Assembly: GCA_943329845.2 (NCBI GenBank)
Contig: CALQFM020000025.1
Coordinates: 1 to 51,449 of the forward strand
Reading direction: 5' to 3'
Length of the DNA: 51,449 nt
DNA from: Candidatus Kuenenia stuttgartensis
Lineage (GTDB): Bacteria; Pseudomonadota; Alphaproteobacteria; SMXS01
Below, one piece after another: positions 21,431 through 33,930 of this stretch; position 1 is the stretch's first letter; each line of letters starts with the position of its first letter. The position numbers and the translations under genes are program-made. Below the pieces are notes generated by a model that worked only from the letters and a program-made list of their open reading frames with translations, was not told where the DNA came from and made no database searches.

Positions 21431-22401
21431 CCGCCAGGGAACTGGTCGACAGGCTGCTGGTCGACAGGCTGCTCGCCTCCCTTGCCGCCGACGACACGGC
21501 CGCGCCGCTGGCCCGTGACTGGGTGAGGCACATGGCGAGCGAACGGCGCCTCGCCGACAATACCCTCACCTCCTATCTGCGCGACCTGCAGGACTTCTTC
21601 GCCTTCCTGCAGCGCCATCACGGCGGCGCCGTCAGCAAGCCCATGCTGGAGGGCCTGGGCGTGCCCGATTTCCGCGCCTGGCTGGCGACCCGCCGAAAGG
21701 ACGGCCAGTCGTCTCGCTCGTCGGCGCGGGCACTGTCGGCGGTGCGCAGCTTCTACCGCTTCCTGGGACGCGCCGGCATCCTGGCCAATGGCGCGGTGCA
21801 GGCCGTCTCCACCCCGAAGATTCCCCATTCCGTGCCCAGGCCGCTTTCCGTGGTCAGCGCCCTCGCGGTCGTCGACGAGGTCGGCTCGCTGAGCGACGAG
21901 CCCTGGGTCGCCGACCGGGACACCGCCATCATCACCCTGCTCTATGGCTGCGGCCTACGCATCTCCGAGGCGCTGGGTCTGAAGCGCCGCGAGGCGCCCA
22001 CCGGGCAATCCATGGTCGTCAAGGGCAAGGGCGGCAAGCAGCGGCTGGTGCCGGTGCTGCCGGTGGTGCAGAGCGCCATCGCCGCCTATGTGGCCGCCTG
22101 TCCTTACACGCTTGACCCCGAAGGCCCGCTGTTCATCGGCGTGCGCGGCAAGCAGCTCAACCCCGGGATCATCCAGCAGCGCATCCGCATGCTGCGCGGC
22201 GCGCTGGGATTGCCCGATTCGGCCACGCCGCACGCCCTGCGCCATTCCTTCGCCACCCATCTGCTGGCATCGGGCGGCGATCTGCGCACCATCCAGGAAC
22301 TGCTGGGCCACGCATCGCTGTCCACCACCCAACACTACACCGAGGTGGACACGGCGCGGCTGCTGTCCATTTATGATGCAGCGCATCCGCGCGCGGGCTG
22401 A
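21409..22401 (+). CDS. xerC: Tyrosine recombinase XerC
   Basis: XerC, with XerD, resolves chromosome dimers at dif during division. From the GTG at 21409 the protein is 330 residues. The N-terminal SAM-like core-binding domain (RDWVRHMASERRLADNT) is followed by the catalytic domain with Arg in GCGLRISEAL, Lys in VKGKGGKQR, HxxR in HALRHSFATHLL, then LGHASLSTTQHYT with the nucleophilic Tyr. Just after the start there is a perfect 15-bp tandem repeat (21442-21456 and 21457-21471) encoding LVDRL twice, in frame. It is translationally coupled to DUF484, supporting XerC over XerD. Confidence 0.94.
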   Translation: MVAPGELTARELVDRLLVDRLLASLAADDTAAPLARDWVRHMASERRLADNTLTSYLRDLQDFFAFLQRHHGGAVSKPMLEGLGVPDFRAWLATRRKDGQSSRSSARALSAVRSFYRFLGRAGILANGAVQAVSTPKIPHSVPRPLSVVSALAVVDEVGSLSDEPWVADRDTAIITLLYGCGLRISEALGLKRREAPTGQSMVVKGKGGKQRLVPVLPVVQSAIAAYVAACPYTLDPEGPLFIGVRGKQLNPGIIQQRIRMLRGALGLPDSATPHALRHSFATHLLASGGDLRTIQELLGHASLSTTQHYTEVDTARLLSIYDAAHPRAG

Positions 22402-22412
22402 GGGCAGCATCC

Positions 22413-22808
22413 ATGAAGCACCAGATTCCACGAACTCATGCACTCTATGTGGGCCCGTCGCGGCTGGGCGGCCGCGGCCTGTTCGCCGGCGCGCGGATCC
22501 CGCAAGGCGATCTCGTCACCTCGGCCAGCGTGATGCTGGTCCCGCCGGAGCAGACCGGCCACGTGGACGACGGCCTGATGCGCCACTACGTGTTCGACTG
22601 GACGCCCGACGCCGAGACCACCCGGTACGCCGTCGCCTTCGGGGAGATCTCGTTCTGCAACCACAGCGCCCAGCCAAACTGCGGCTTCGAACTGGACCGC
22701 GAGCGCCTGTGCATCTGTCTCTACGCGGCACGCGACATCAAGCAAGGCGACGAGTTGACCATCGACTACGGCTATGACGAATTCCCGTTCGACGTGGTCG
22801 AGGGCTGA
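22413..22808 (+). CDS. SET-domain protein (putative protein lysine methyltransferase)
   Basis: This 131-residue protein consists almost only of a SET domain. The motifs are present in order: LGGRGLFAGARIPQGD (motif I, AdoMet site), FCNHSAQPNCGFEL (NHS motif) and IKQGDELTIDYGYDEFP with the catalytic Tyr. There are no pre- or post-SET cysteine clusters. SET proteins of this small type occur in many Proteobacteria, and their substrates are largely unknown. It starts 11 bp after xerC and is the last gene before a shared terminator with the convergent lpdA. Confidence 0.88.
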   Translation: MKHQIPRTHALYVGPSRLGGRGLFAGARIPQGDLVTSASVMLVPPEQTGHVDDGLMRHYVFDWTPDAETTRYAVAFGEISFCNHSAQPNCGFELDRERLCICLYAARDIKQGDELTIDYGYDEFPFDVVEG

Positions 22809-22820
22809 ACGCCGAACATG

Positions 22821-22862
22821 AAACCGCCGTCACCCACGCCTGCGCGCGAGGACGGCGGCTTT
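22821..22862. terminator. Bidirectional terminator between SET gene and lpdA
   Basis: AAACCGCCGTC (22821-22831) and GACGGCGGCTTT (22851-22862) form an 8-bp GC-rich stem flanked by A on one side and T on the other, with a 19-nt loop. It lies between convergent genes and could end both transcripts. Confidence 0.7.
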
Positions 22863-22879
22863 GAACCGGTCTACGGAAC

Positions 22880-24286
22880 CTAGAAGTTCAGCGTGCGGCC
22901 GGAAACGCCCAGCGCCGCTTCCTTCATGGATTCCGACAGGGTCGGATGTGCATGGCAGGTCATGGCGATGTCCTCGGCCGAGGCGTCGAACTCCATGGCC
23001 AGCACGGCCTCGGCGATCAGGTTGCCCGCGTCGGCGCCGATGATGTGCACGCCCAGCACCCGGTCGGTCCTGGAATCCGCCAGGATCTTGACGAAGCCTT
23101 CCGTGTGCAGGCCCACCTTGGCCTTGGCGTTGGCCATGAACGGGAACTTGCCGACCTTGTACTCGATGCCGTCCTTCTTCAGTTCCTCTTCGGTCTTGCC
23201 GACCGACGCGACTTCCGGAGAGGTGTAGATCACGCCGGGAATCGCGTTGTAGTTCACGTGGCCGACCTTGCCGGCGATCAGGTCGGCAACCGCGGCGCCC
23301 TCTTCCTCGGCCTTGTGGGCGAGCATGGGGCCGGCGATGACGTCGCCGATCGCGTAGATGCCGGGCACGTTGGTGCGCCAGTGGTCGTCGGTGATCACCA
23401 GGCCACGGTCGGTCGCCTTGACGCCAACCACATCGAGGCCGAGGCCGTCGGTGTAGGCCTTGCGGCCCACCGAGACGAGGACGTAGTCCGCCTCGAGCAC
23501 CTCGGCGTCGCCGCCCTTGGCCGGCTCGACGCTGACCTTCAGACCCGCGTTTGTCTGCTCGACCTTGGTCACCTTGGTGCCGGTCTTGATGACGAAGCCC
23601 TGCTTGCGCAGAATCTTGTCGAATTCCTTCGCCACTTCGTCGTCGACACCGGGCACGATGCGGTCGAGGAACTCGACAACGGTGACCTTCGAACCCAGGC
23701 GCTGCCAGACCGAGCCCAGCTCGAGCCCGATCACGCCGCCGCCGATGACCACCAGATGCTTGGGAACCTCGCCGAGCGCGATGGCGCCGGTGGACGACAC
23801 GATGCGGTTCTCGTCGATGGTCACGCCGGGAATCGAGGCCGGCTCCGAACCCGTGGCGATGACGATGCTCTTGCCGGTCACCGTCGAGGTCGAGCCATCG
23901 GGCGCCTTGACCTCGATGGTGTTCTTGTCCTTGAACGTGCCCCAGCCCTTCACGTAGTCGATCTTGTTCTTCTTGAACAGGAACTCGATGCCGCGCGTCA
24001 GGCCCTTAACGGTATCGTCCTTGTAGGCCATCATGGCGGGCAGATCGAGCTCCACGCCGCCCACCTTGATGCCGATCTTGGCGAAGCTATGGTTGGCGTC
24101 ATCGAACATTTCCGATGCATGCAGCAACGCCTTGGAGGGAATACAACCGACATTGGTGCAGGTGCCGCCCAGCGTGCCGCGCCCTTCGATGCAGGCCGTC
24201 TTCAGGCCGTTCTGCGCCGCGCGGATCGCCGCGATGTAACCGCCGGGGCCGCCGCCGATCACCACAACATCATATTCGCTCATCAT
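22880..24286 (-). CDS. lpdA: Dihydrolipoyl dehydrogenase (E3)
   Basis: E3 reoxidises the dihydrolipoyl group of 2-oxoacid dehydrogenase complexes with NAD. The 468-residue flavoprotein has the FAD Rossmann motif VVVIGGGPGGYIAA near the start and the redox disulphide Cys43/Cys48 in GGTCTNVGCIPSK. A second NAD-binding GGGVIGLELGSVW motif follows, and the C-terminal dimer interface has the catalytic His-Glu in CHAHPTLSE. It is the last gene of the odhA-odhB-lpdA group, so it most likely serves the 2-oxoglutarate dehydrogenase complex. Confidence 0.96.
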   Translation of the reverse strand: MMSEYDVVVIGGGPGGYIAAIRAAQNGLKTACIEGRGTLGGTCTNVGCIPSKALLHASEMFDDANHSFAKIGIKVGGVELDLPAMMAYKDDTVKGLTRGIEFLFKKNKIDYVKGWGTFKDKNTIEVKAPDGSTSTVTGKSIVIATGSEPASIPGVTIDENRIVSSTGAIALGEVPKHLVVIGGGVIGLELGSVWQRLGSKVTVVEFLDRIVPGVDDEVAKEFDKILRKQGFVIKTGTKVTKVEQTNAGLKVSVEPAKGGDAEVLEADYVLVSVGRKAYTDGLGLDVVGVKATDRGLVITDDHWRTNVPGIYAIGDVIAGPMLAHKAEEEGAAVADLIAGKVGHVNYNAIPGVIYTSPEVASVGKTEEELKKDGIEYKVGKFPFMANAKAKVGLHTEGFVKILADSRTDRVLGVHIIGADAGNLIAEAVLAMEFDASAEDIAMTCHAHPTLSESMKEAALGVSGRTLNF

Positions 24287-24319
24287 TTCCCTCGTTTATT
24301 CGTTGCCCGCTGGCCGATG

Positions 24320-25639
24320 CTACAGATCGAGCAGCATCCGGTGCGGGTCTTCGAGACATTCCTTGACGCGGACCAGGAAGGTAACCGCCTCGCGCCCATC
24401 GACAATACGGTGATCGTACGACAGGGCAAGGTACATCATGGGCCGCACCACGATCTGGCCGTCCACCACCACGGGCCGGTCCTGGACCTTGTGCATGCCG
24501 AGGATGCCGGACTGGGGCGGGTTGAGGATCGGCGTTGACATCAGTGATCCAAATACGCCGCCGTTCGAGATCGTGAAGGTGCCGCCCTGCAGATCAGCCA
24601 AGGCGAGTTTGCCGTCCCTCGCCTTCAACGCCATCTCACCGATGGCCTTCTCGATGCCGGCCAGGCCGAGCGTATCCACGTCGCGGATCACCGGCACGAC
24701 CAGGCCGCTCGGCGCCGACACGGCGACGCCGATGTCGTAATGGTTCTTGTAGATGATGGCGTCGTCGTCGACCTCGGCGTTGACCGAGGGAATCTCGTGC
24801 AGCGCCATCACACAGGCCTTGGCGAAGAACGACATGAAGCCGAGGCGGACGCCGTGCTTCTTCTCGAACAGGTCGCGGTATTCGTTGCGCATGGCGATCA
24901 GCGCGCTCATGTCGACCTCGTTGAACGTGGTCAGCATGGCGGCGGTGTTCTGTGCTTCCTTCAGCCGCGAGGCGATGGTCTTGCGCAGGCGGGTCATCTG
25001 CACCCGCTCCTCACGCTCGCCGGGCTGTCGCGGCGGCGTAACAGGACGGGCGGCGGGCGGCGCTGCCGGAGCCACGGCGGCGGGAGCGGCAGGCGCGGTA
25101 ACCGCGGGCGCCTCCATGGCCTTCAGCACGTCGCCCTTGGTGATGCGGCCGCCGCGGCCGGTGCCGTCGATGGTGCTGGGATCGAGCTTGGCTTCCTCGA
25201 TCAGGCGGGCGGCCGACGGCGCCATGGAGGCGGCTTCCCGCGCCATCTCCTCGGGATCGTGCTCTTCGGCGGGCGGCTCGGGCAGGGGCGATGGCTGGGC
25301 CGCCGGCTTGGCGGCCGCGGCCTTCGGCGCCGGCTTGGCTTCGGCTTTGGGCACCGGCTTGGGTTCGGGCCGGGCTTCGGCCTTTGGGGCCGGACGGGCG
25401 CCGTCACCCGCGCCGATTGAGCCGATCACGGCGCCGACCTGTACGGTCTCGCCCTCATTGACCTGCAACTCGCCCAGCACGCCGGCGGCGGGCGCGTTCA
25501 CCTCGACGGCGACCTTGTCGGTCTCGAGCTCGACGAGCGGCTCGTCCTGCGCCACGGTGTCACCGGGCTTCTTGTACCATTTGGCGACGGTCGCCTCGGT
25601 GATCGACTCACCCAGCGTCGGGACGACAATATCGGTCAT
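24320..25639 (-). CDS. odhB: 2-oxoglutarate dehydrogenase E2, dihydrolipoyl succinyltransferase
   Basis: This 439-residue E2 transfers the succinyl group to CoA. It has one N-terminal lipoyl domain with the lipoylated Lys42 in [10 protein letters not shown] long Ala/Pro/Lys-rich linker (about residues 80-120) follows, then a peripheral subunit-binding domain ([20 protein letters not shown]) and a second Ala/Pro linker. The catalytic core ends with [16 protein letters not shown], which contains the HxxxDG active site. The family-specific [20 protein letters not shown] segment supports the succinyl rather than acetyl type. It lies between odhA and lpdA. Confidence 0.96.
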   Translation of the reverse strand: MTDIVVPTLGESITEATVAKWYKKPGDTVAQDEPLVELETDKVAVEVNAPAAGVLGELQVNEGETVQVGAVIGSIGAGDGARPAPKAEARPEPKPVPKAEAKPAPKAAAAKPAAQPSPLPEPPAEEHDPEEMAREAASMAPSAARLIEEAKLDPSTIDGTGRGGRITKGDVLKAMEAPAVTAPAAPAAVAPAAPPAARPVTPPRQPGEREERVQMTRLRKTIASRLKEAQNTAAMLTTFNEVDMSALIAMRNEYRDLFEKKHGVRLGFMSFFAKACVMALHEIPSVNAEVDDDAIIYKNHYDIGVAVSAPSGLVVPVIRDVDTLGLAGIEKAIGEMALKARDGKLALADLQGGTFTISNGGVFGSLMSTPILNPPQSGILGMHKVQDRPVVVDGQIVVRPMMYLALSYDHRIVDGREAVTFLVRVKECLEDPHRMLLDL

Positions 25640-25654
25640 GCGGCCTGTCCTTTC

Positions 25655-28561
25655 CTAACCCATCAACGCTTCGTGGACGATCCGCGTCTGCTGTTCCTTG
25701 TGGCGCGACAGCAGACCGGTCGCGGGAGACGCGGCCGCCGCCCTGCCCACATAGACAGGCCGCTTCACGAAATGGTCGAGATCCTCGAGGGTCTTTTCGA
25801 TGAACGGCTCGACGAAGGTCCAGGCGCCCATGTTCTGCGGCTCTTCCTGGCACCAGATGACCTTGGCCTGGGGGAATCGCTCCAGTTCCTCCAGCAGGGA
25901 GTCGCTGGGGAACGGATAGAGCTGCTCGACACGCATCAGGTAGACGTGGTGCAGTTTTCTCGCCTCGCGCTCTTCCAGCAGGTCGTAATAGACCTTGCCC
26001 GAGCAGATCACGACGCGGGTGATCTCGTCGTCGGGCTTCAGCTTGCCATAGCCTTCGCTCTCGGTCTGGGCGTGATCGGGCATGATGCGGTGGAACGAGG
26101 TGCCGCGCGCCATGTCCGACAGGTGCGAGACGCACAGCTTGTGCCGCAGCAGGCTCTTGGGCGTCATCAGCACCAGCGGCTTGCGGAACTCGCGGTGCAT
26201 CTGCCGGCGCAGGATATGGAAATAGTTGGCGGGCGTGGTGCAGTTCGCGACCTGCCAGTTGTCCTCGGCCGACATCTGCAGATAGCGCTCGAGACGGGCC
26301 GACGAATGCTCGGGTCCCTGGCCCTCGAATCCATGCGGCAGCAGCAGGACGAGGCCGCTCATGCGCAGCCACTTCAGCTCGCCGGCGGCAAGGAACTGGT
26401 CGATGATCACCTGGGCGCCGTTGGCGAAATCACCGAATTGGGCTTCCCACAGCACCAGTGCGTTCGGCTCGGCCAGCGAGAACCCGTATTCGAAGCCCAT
26501 GACAGCCGCTTCCGACAGCATGGAATCGAGGACCTCGAACTTGGCCTCGTTGCTCACATGGTCGAGAGGGGTGTAGCGGTCGCCGGTGACCTGGTCGGTG
26601 AACACGGCGTGCCGCTGCGAAAACGTGCCGCGGCCGGAATCCTGTCCGGAGAGGCGCACATGAAAGCCTTCGTCCAGCAGCGAGCCGAACGCCAGCGCCT
26701 CGGCGGTCGCCCAGTCGATGCCGGTGCCGCTTTCCAGCGTCTCGCGCTTGCGGTCGAGCTGCCGCTGCAGCGTCTTGTGGACATTGAATCCCTTGGGCGC
26801 CGTGGTCAGCACCTCGATCAGCCGGCGCAGCGTGTCTTCGTCCTCGGCGGTGCGACCGCGGCGCACCGTGCCGCGCGCCCGCTTCAGGCCGGCCCAGCGG
26901 CCTTCCAGCCAGTCGGCCTTGTTGGGCTTGAAGGATTCGGCGACCTCGAACTCCATCTCCAGCATGCCTCGGAACTCCGCCTGCATGCGCTTGAACTCGG
27001 TCTCGCCGACCAGTCCCTGCTGGGCGAGCCGGCGCGCATAGATATTGGTGACGGTCGGCTGGTCCTTGATCCGCTGGTACATCAGCGGCTGGGTGAACAT
27101 GGGCTCGTCGGTCTCGTTGTGGCCGAACCGGCGGTAGCAGAACATGTCGATGACCACGTCCTTCTTGAACCGCTGGCGGAATTCGGTGGCGAGCTTGGCC
27201 ACATGCACCACGGCTTCGGGATCGTCGCCGTTGACGTGGAAGATCGGCGCCTGGATGCCCTTGGCGATGTCGGACGGATAGGGCGACGAGCGCGAATACA
27301 TCGGCGACGTGGTGAAGCCGATCTGGTTGTTGACGATGAAATGGATCACGCCGCCGATGCGGTAGCCCTTGAGCTGGCTGAGGCCCAAACATTCCGGCAC
27401 CAGGCCCTGGCCGGCGAAAGCCGCGTCTCCATGCAGCAGCAGGCCCATGACCTGGCTACGGTCCTTGTCGCCGCGCTGGTCCTGCTTGGCACGCACCTTG
27501 CCCATCACGACGGGATCGACCGCTTCCAGGTGCGACGGGTTGGCCGACAGCGACAGATGCACCGAGTTGCCGTCGAATTCGCGGTCCGAGGAGCTGCCCA
27601 GATGGTACTTCACGTCACCCGAGCCCTCGACCTCGTCGGGTGTGGAAGAGCCGCCGCGGAACTCGTTGAAGATTGCCCGGAACGGTTTCGACATCACGTT
27701 GGCGAGCACGTTGAGACGGCCGCGGTGCGGCATGCCGATGGCGATCTCCTGCACGCCGAGCGCGCCGGCGCGCTTGATGATCGCCTCCAGCGCCGGGATG
27801 GTCGCTTCGCCACCGTCCAGGCCGAAGCGCTTGGTGCCGGTGTACTTGACGTTGAGGAACTGCTCGAAGCTCTCGGCCTCGATCACCTTCTGCAGGATCG
27901 CCTGCTTGCCCATGTCGGTGAACGACACGTACTTGTCATGGCCTTCGATGCGCTCCTGGATCCAGGCGCGTTCCTCCAGTTCGGCGATGTGCATGTACTC
28001 GACGCCGATGGAACCGCAATAGACGCGCTCCAGGATCTCGACGATCTGCCGCACCGTGGCGGTCTTCAGCCCCAGCGCGTCGATGTAGATCGGCCGATCA
28101 AGGTCTCGGTCGGTGAAGCCATAGCTTTCCGGGTCAAGCTCCGGATGGTCGGGCGACACCGCGAGGCCCAGTGGATCGAGCCTGGCGTGCAGGTGGCCGC
28201 GGACGCGGTAGGACCTGATCAGTGTGAGCGCCCGGATGGAGTCGATGGCGGCGGCGTGGAGCTGCTCCTGGCTGACGGCATCGCCCTTGCCTTTCGGCTT
28301 GGCGGCGCTTGGCGCCGGCGCGCCCGGATCGAGCGCGGCCGTCATGTCGCCATTGCCCAGCGGCGGCCAGTCCTTGCGCTGCCACGACGGCCCGCCATTG
28401 GCGCCAGCGGCGCGCGCGGCGCCGTCGGTCAGCGCGTCGAACCAGCCACGCCATTCCGGCTCGACCGCGTTGGGGTCTCGCTCGTAGCGCTGGTACAGGT
28501 TTTCCAGGAACGACGCGTTCGCGCCGTTCAGGATGGCGGACAGTCCGGGATCCAGGTCCAT
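25655..28561 (-). CDS. odhA: 2-oxoglutarate dehydrogenase E1
   Basis: The 968-residue thiamine-diphosphate enzyme decarboxylates 2-oxoglutarate in the TCA cycle. The N-terminus has SFLENLYQRYERDPNAVEPEW, the conserved E2-binding segment of OdhA/SucA. IGMPHRGRLNVLANVMSKP and LLLHGDAAFAGQGLVPE belong to the cofactor-binding domain, and QFGDFANGAQVIIDQFLAA to the transketolase pyrimidine domain. The long Ala/Gly region at about residues 45-100 varies between species. It follows sucD and precedes odhB by 15 bp. Confidence 0.97.
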   Translation of the reverse strand: MDLDPGLSAILNGANASFLENLYQRYERDPNAVEPEWRGWFDALTDGAARAAGANGGPSWQRKDWPPLGNGDMTAALDPGAPAPSAAKPKGKGDAVSQEQLHAAAIDSIRALTLIRSYRVRGHLHARLDPLGLAVSPDHPELDPESYGFTDRDLDRPIYIDALGLKTATVRQIVEILERVYCGSIGVEYMHIAELEERAWIQERIEGHDKYVSFTDMGKQAILQKVIEAESFEQFLNVKYTGTKRFGLDGGEATIPALEAIIKRAGALGVQEIAIGMPHRGRLNVLANVMSKPFRAIFNEFRGGSSTPDEVEGSGDVKYHLGSSSDREFDGNSVHLSLSANPSHLEAVDPVVMGKVRAKQDQRGDKDRSQVMGLLLHGDAAFAGQGLVPECLGLSQLKGYRIGGVIHFIVNNQIGFTTSPMYSRSSPYPSDIAKGIQAPIFHVNGDDPEAVVHVAKLATEFRQRFKKDVVIDMFCYRRFGHNETDEPMFTQPLMYQRIKDQPTVTNIYARRLAQQGLVGETEFKRMQAEFRGMLEMEFEVAESFKPNKADWLEGRWAGLKRARGTVRRGRTAEDEDTLRRLIEVLTTAPKGFNVHKTLQRQLDRKRETLESGTGIDWATAEALAFGSLLDEGFHVRLSGQDSGRGTFSQRHAVFTDQVTGDRYTPLDHVSNEAKFEVLDSMLSEAAVMGFEYGFSLAEPNALVLWEAQFGDFANGAQVIIDQFLAAGELKWLRMSGLVLLLPHGFEGQGPEHSSARLERYLQMSAEDNWQVANCTTPANYFHILRRQMHREFRKPLVLMTPKSLLRHKLCVSHLSDMARGTSFHRIMPDHAQTESEGYGKLKPDDEITRVVICSGKVYYDLLEEREARKLHHVYLMRVEQLYPFPSDSLLEELERFPQAKVIWCQEEPQNMGAWTFVEPFIEKTLEDLDHFVKRPVYVGRAAAASPATGLLSRHKEQQTRIVHEALMG

Positions 28562-28630
28562 GGTCGTGGCTGGCGCCGGCTTTTCACCAGCGCCCCTCTC
28601 ATAAACTCAGGCCGCCGGATCCCTTCCGGC

Positions 28631-29506
28631 TCAGCCCTTCAGAATTTCCATCAGCGTCGTGCCCAGCGCCGCCGGGGACTCCGACACGCGGATGCCCGCC
28701 GAGCGCATGGCGTCGATCTTGTCTTCCGCGCCGCCGCGACCGCCGGAAATGATGGCGCCCGCGTGGCCCATGCGGCGGCCCGGAGGCGCCGTACGGCCGG
28801 CAATGAAGCCTACCACGGGTTTCTTGATCTTTGATGACTTCAGGAAGTCGGCTGCTTCTTCCTCGGCCGAGCCACCGATCTCGCCGATCATGATGATCGA
28901 CTCCGTCTTCGGGTCGGCCAGGAACAGCTCGAGCACGTCGATGAAGTTGGTGCCGTTGACCGGGTCGCCGCCGATGCCGACGCACGAGCTCTGGCCCAGG
29001 CCGACCGCCGTGGTCTGCGCCACCGCTTCATAGGTCAGCGTGCCCGAACGGGACACGACGCCGACCGAACCGGGCTTGTGGATATGGCCGGGCATGATGC
29101 CGATCTTGCACTGGTTCGGGGTGATGACGCCCGGGCAGTTCGGGCCGACCAGGCGGGTGCCGCTGTTCTGCAGCGCGCGCTTCACCTTGATCATGTCCTG
29201 CACCGGGATGCCTTCGGTGATGCAGACGGCGAGACGGATGCCGGCATCGATGGCTTCCAGGATGGCGTCGGCCGCGAACGGCGGCGGCACATAGATCACC
29301 GAGGCGTCGGCGCCAGTCCTCTCGACCGCGTCCGCGACCGTGTCGAACACCGGCAGGTCCAGATGCAGCGTGCCACCCTTCCCGGGGGTGACGCCGCCGA
29401 CCATCTTGGTGCCGTAGGCGATCGCCTGTTCAGAGTGGAAGGTGCCCTGCGAGCCGGTGAAGCCCTGGCAGATGACCTTGGTGTTGCTGTCGACCAGAAT
29501 GGCCAT
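28631..29506 (-). CDS. sucD: Succinyl-CoA synthetase subunit alpha
   Basis: SucD and SucC convert succinyl-CoA to succinate with substrate-level phosphorylation. The 291-residue protein starts with the CoA-binding Rossmann domain ([20 protein letters not shown]) and ends with the ligase domain, where the phosphorylated His lies in [11 protein letters not shown]. The ATG at 29506 is 2 bp after the sucC stop, so the two subunits are translated in step. Confidence 0.97.
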   Translation of the reverse strand: MAILVDSNTKVICQGFTGSQGTFHSEQAIAYGTKMVGGVTPGKGGTLHLDLPVFDTVADAVERTGADASVIYVPPPFAADAILEAIDAGIRLAVCITEGIPVQDMIKVKRALQNSGTRLVGPNCPGVITPNQCKIGIMPGHIHKPGSVGVVSRSGTLTYEAVAQTTAVGLGQSSCVGIGGDPVNGTNFIDVLELFLADPKTESIIMIGEIGGSAEEEAADFLKSSKIKKPVVGFIAGRTAPPGRRMGHAGAIISGGRGGAEDKIDAMRSAGIRVSESPAALGTTLMEILKG

Positions 29507-29508
29507 GA

Positions 29509-30678
<1,170 letters not shown>

Positions 30679-30789
30679 GCTGCTGCTCTTTGCGTTTCCT
30701 CGCGGGCCCGGTTCAGGGAGGTGCTTATAGCACCGTGCGAATGAGTGACAACCGCGATCAGGTCACGACGCGATCGGATTTGGGCGCGA

Positions 30790-31866
<1,077 letters not shown>

Positions 31867-31869
<3 letters not shown>

Positions 31870-33036
31870 GTTAATCGCGCCACCGACCGCTGCCTCGAAA
31901 TATTCATGGCTCTGCATCTCCAGAAGACGCGAAACCGTGCGTTCGAACTCGAAGCTGCCGTCGCCGGCAACGTACAGCTCCTCCGGCCGCGCGGCGGCGG
32001 AGCAAACCAGCTTGATGCGCCGGTCGTAGAGCGTGTCGATCAACGTGACGAAGCGCTTTGCCTCGTTGCGCCGGTCGGGACCCATGCGCGGGATGCCCGA
32101 CAGCACCAGCGTATGGAAGTTGTCGGCGATGGCCAGGTAGTCCGCGGCGCCCAGCGGCCGGGCACACAAGTCCGGAAAGCTGAACCGCGCCACGCCCTTG
32201 GCGGCCTCGGGCACGGTCAGCATGCGGCCCTGCATGACGTCCAGGGTCAGTTCCTCGCCGTGCTTCTCGTCGGTGAGCGCCTCGAAGCTCTCGTCCAGTT
32301 CCCGGTCCGACTGGGCGCCCAGCGGCACGTGATAGACCGGCATGTCGTGGATCCGCTTCATCCGGTAGTCGGTGGGCGAGGCCAGGTGCAGCACATCGAG
32401 CTCGGTCTTCAGCATCTCGATGGACGGCAGAAAGAGCTGCCGGTTCAGGCCGTTCTTGTAGAGTTCGCCGGGTGCCCGGTTGGAGGTGATGACGATCACC
32501 ACGCCCAGCTCGAACAGCGCCCGGAACAGCCGGCCCAGAATCATGGCGTCGGCCACGTCGGTCACCTGGAACTCGTCGAAGCATAGCAGCATTGCTTCAC
32601 GCGCAACCTTGGCTGCCACCGGCGGGATCGGATCGTCGGCCTCGAAGCCTTCGGCGCGCCGGTCGGAGGGCGACAGCTTGCGCCAATGGTGCACGGTTTC
32701 GTGGACTTCCAGCATGAACGCGTGGAAGTGGACCCGGCGTTTGGGCGCGAAGCTGGTCGAGGCGAAGAACAGGTCCATCAGCATGGACTTGCCGCGCCCG
32801 ACGCCGCCATAGATGTATAGGCCTTGCGGCGCGTCCTGCTTTTCGCGGCGGAACAGGCTGCGCCAGCCGCCGTTGCGGCCCGGCTCATAGGTCTTCAGCC
32901 GCGTGTGCAGGATCTCCAGCTTCTCGGCCGCCAGCTCCTGCGCCTGGTCATGGGTCAGTGACCCGTCGCGCACAAGCGCGCGGTAGCCGTCGAGCGGACT
33001 GGAGAACCGGAGCGTGTTGGGGACTTGCGGCTTCAT
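31867..33036 (-). CDS. zapE: Cell division protein ZapE (AFG1-like ATPase)
   Basis: The 389-residue protein is an AAA-type ATPase of the AFG1/ZapE family. It has Walker A GGVGRGKS at residues 77-84, a Walker B LLCFDEFQVTDVADAM, and the family motifs RRVHFHAFM and VVIVITSNRAPGELYKNGLNR. ZapE in E. coli associates with the division ring under stress. The mitochondrial homologue helps respiratory-complex turnover, which fits its location between sdhB and mdh. It begins 13 bp after the sdh terminator. Confidence 0.93.
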
Positions 33037-33048
33037 TGGACCCTAAAC

Positions 33049-33076
33049 GAAACGGCGGCCCAAAAGAGCCGCCGTT
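33049..33076 (-). terminator. Intrinsic terminator after sdhCDAB
   Basis: AACGGCGGC (33051-33059) and GCCGCCGTT (33068-33076) form a perfect 9-bp GC-rich stem with an 8-nt loop. On the minus strand it is followed by TTTCGTTT, giving a plausible terminator downstream of sdhB and just before zapE. Confidence 0.65.
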
Positions 33077-33124
33077 CGCTATGTACAATCCAGTTTCCGG
33101 CGGCGCAACCGCCCGGCCGGCATG

Positions 33125-33904
33125 TCAGGCCCGCCGTTCGACCATCAGCTTCTTGATCTCGGCAATCGCCTTGGCCGGGTTCAGGCCTTTCGGGCAGGCG
33201 TGGGCGCAGTTCATGATGGTGTGGCAGCGGTACAGCCGGAACGGATCCTCGAGGTTGTCGAGGCGCTCGCCCGTGTGTTCGTCGCGGCTGTCGGCGATCC
33301 AGCGATAGGCCTGCAGCAGGATGGCCGGGCCCAGATAGCGGTCCTGGTTCCACCAGTAGGACGGACACGACGTGGAGCAGCAGGCGCACAGGATGCATTC
33401 GTAGAGGCCGTCCATCTTGCGGCGGTCGTCCTCGGTCTGCAGCCGCTCGCGGTCCGGCGCCGGGCTCTCGGTCTTCAGCCACGGCTCTATCGACGCGTAC
33501 TGGGCATAGAAGTTGGTGAGGTCGGGCACCAGGTCCTTGACGACTTCCATGTGCGGCAGCGGCGTGATCTTCACGTCGCCCTTCACCTCGTCCATGCCGG
33601 TGGTGCAGGCGAGGCCGTTCTTGCCGTTGATGTTCATGGCGCACGACCCGCAGATGCCCTCGCGGCACGAACGCCGGAAGGTCAGGGTCGAGTCCATCTC
33701 GTTCTTGATCTTGATCAGGGCGTCCAGGACCATAGGACCGCACTTGTCGAGATCGACGTCGTAGGTGTCCATGCGCGGGTTCTGGCCGTCGTCCGGATTC
33801 CAGCGATAGACCTGGAACTTGCGGACCCGCTTGGCGCCTTCCGGCGCCTTGTAGGACTTGCCTTTGCCGACCTTGGAGTTCTTCGGCAGGGTGAATTCGA
33901 CCAT
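33125..33904 (-). CDS. sdhB: Succinate dehydrogenase iron-sulfur subunit
   Basis: SdhB carries electrons from FAD to ubiquinone in complex II. The 259-residue protein has the plant-type ferredoxin 2Fe-2S motif [21 protein letters not shown] and the 4Fe-4S/3Fe-4S cysteines in [17 protein letters not shown] and [17 protein letters not shown]. It ends shortly after, as expected. It lies downstream of sdhA, separated by an unusual 116-bp spacer that holds inverted repeats. Confidence 0.97.
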   Translation of the reverse strand: MVEFTLPKNSKVGKGKSYKAPEGAKRVRKFQVYRWNPDDGQNPRMDTYDVDLDKCGPMVLDALIKIKNEMDSTLTFRRSCREGICGSCAMNINGKNGLACTTGMDEVKGDVKITPLPHMEVVKDLVPDLTNFYAQYASIEPWLKTESPAPDRERLQTEDDRRKMDGLYECILCACCSTSCPSYWWNQDRYLGPAILLQAYRWIADSRDEHTGERLDNLEDPFRLYRCHTIMNCAHACPKGLNPAKAIAEIKKLMVERRA

Positions 33905-33930
33905 CCCCGTGAATCCCTTATCCTGAGCTT

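Noticed and set aside
25673-28834. A 1053-codon open frame opposite odhA and sucD
   Set aside because: It is an antisense frame kept open by the strong third-position GC bias of odhA. Its composition is odd (His/Arg/Gln/Val-rich) and no family is recognisable, while odhA on the other strand is certain.
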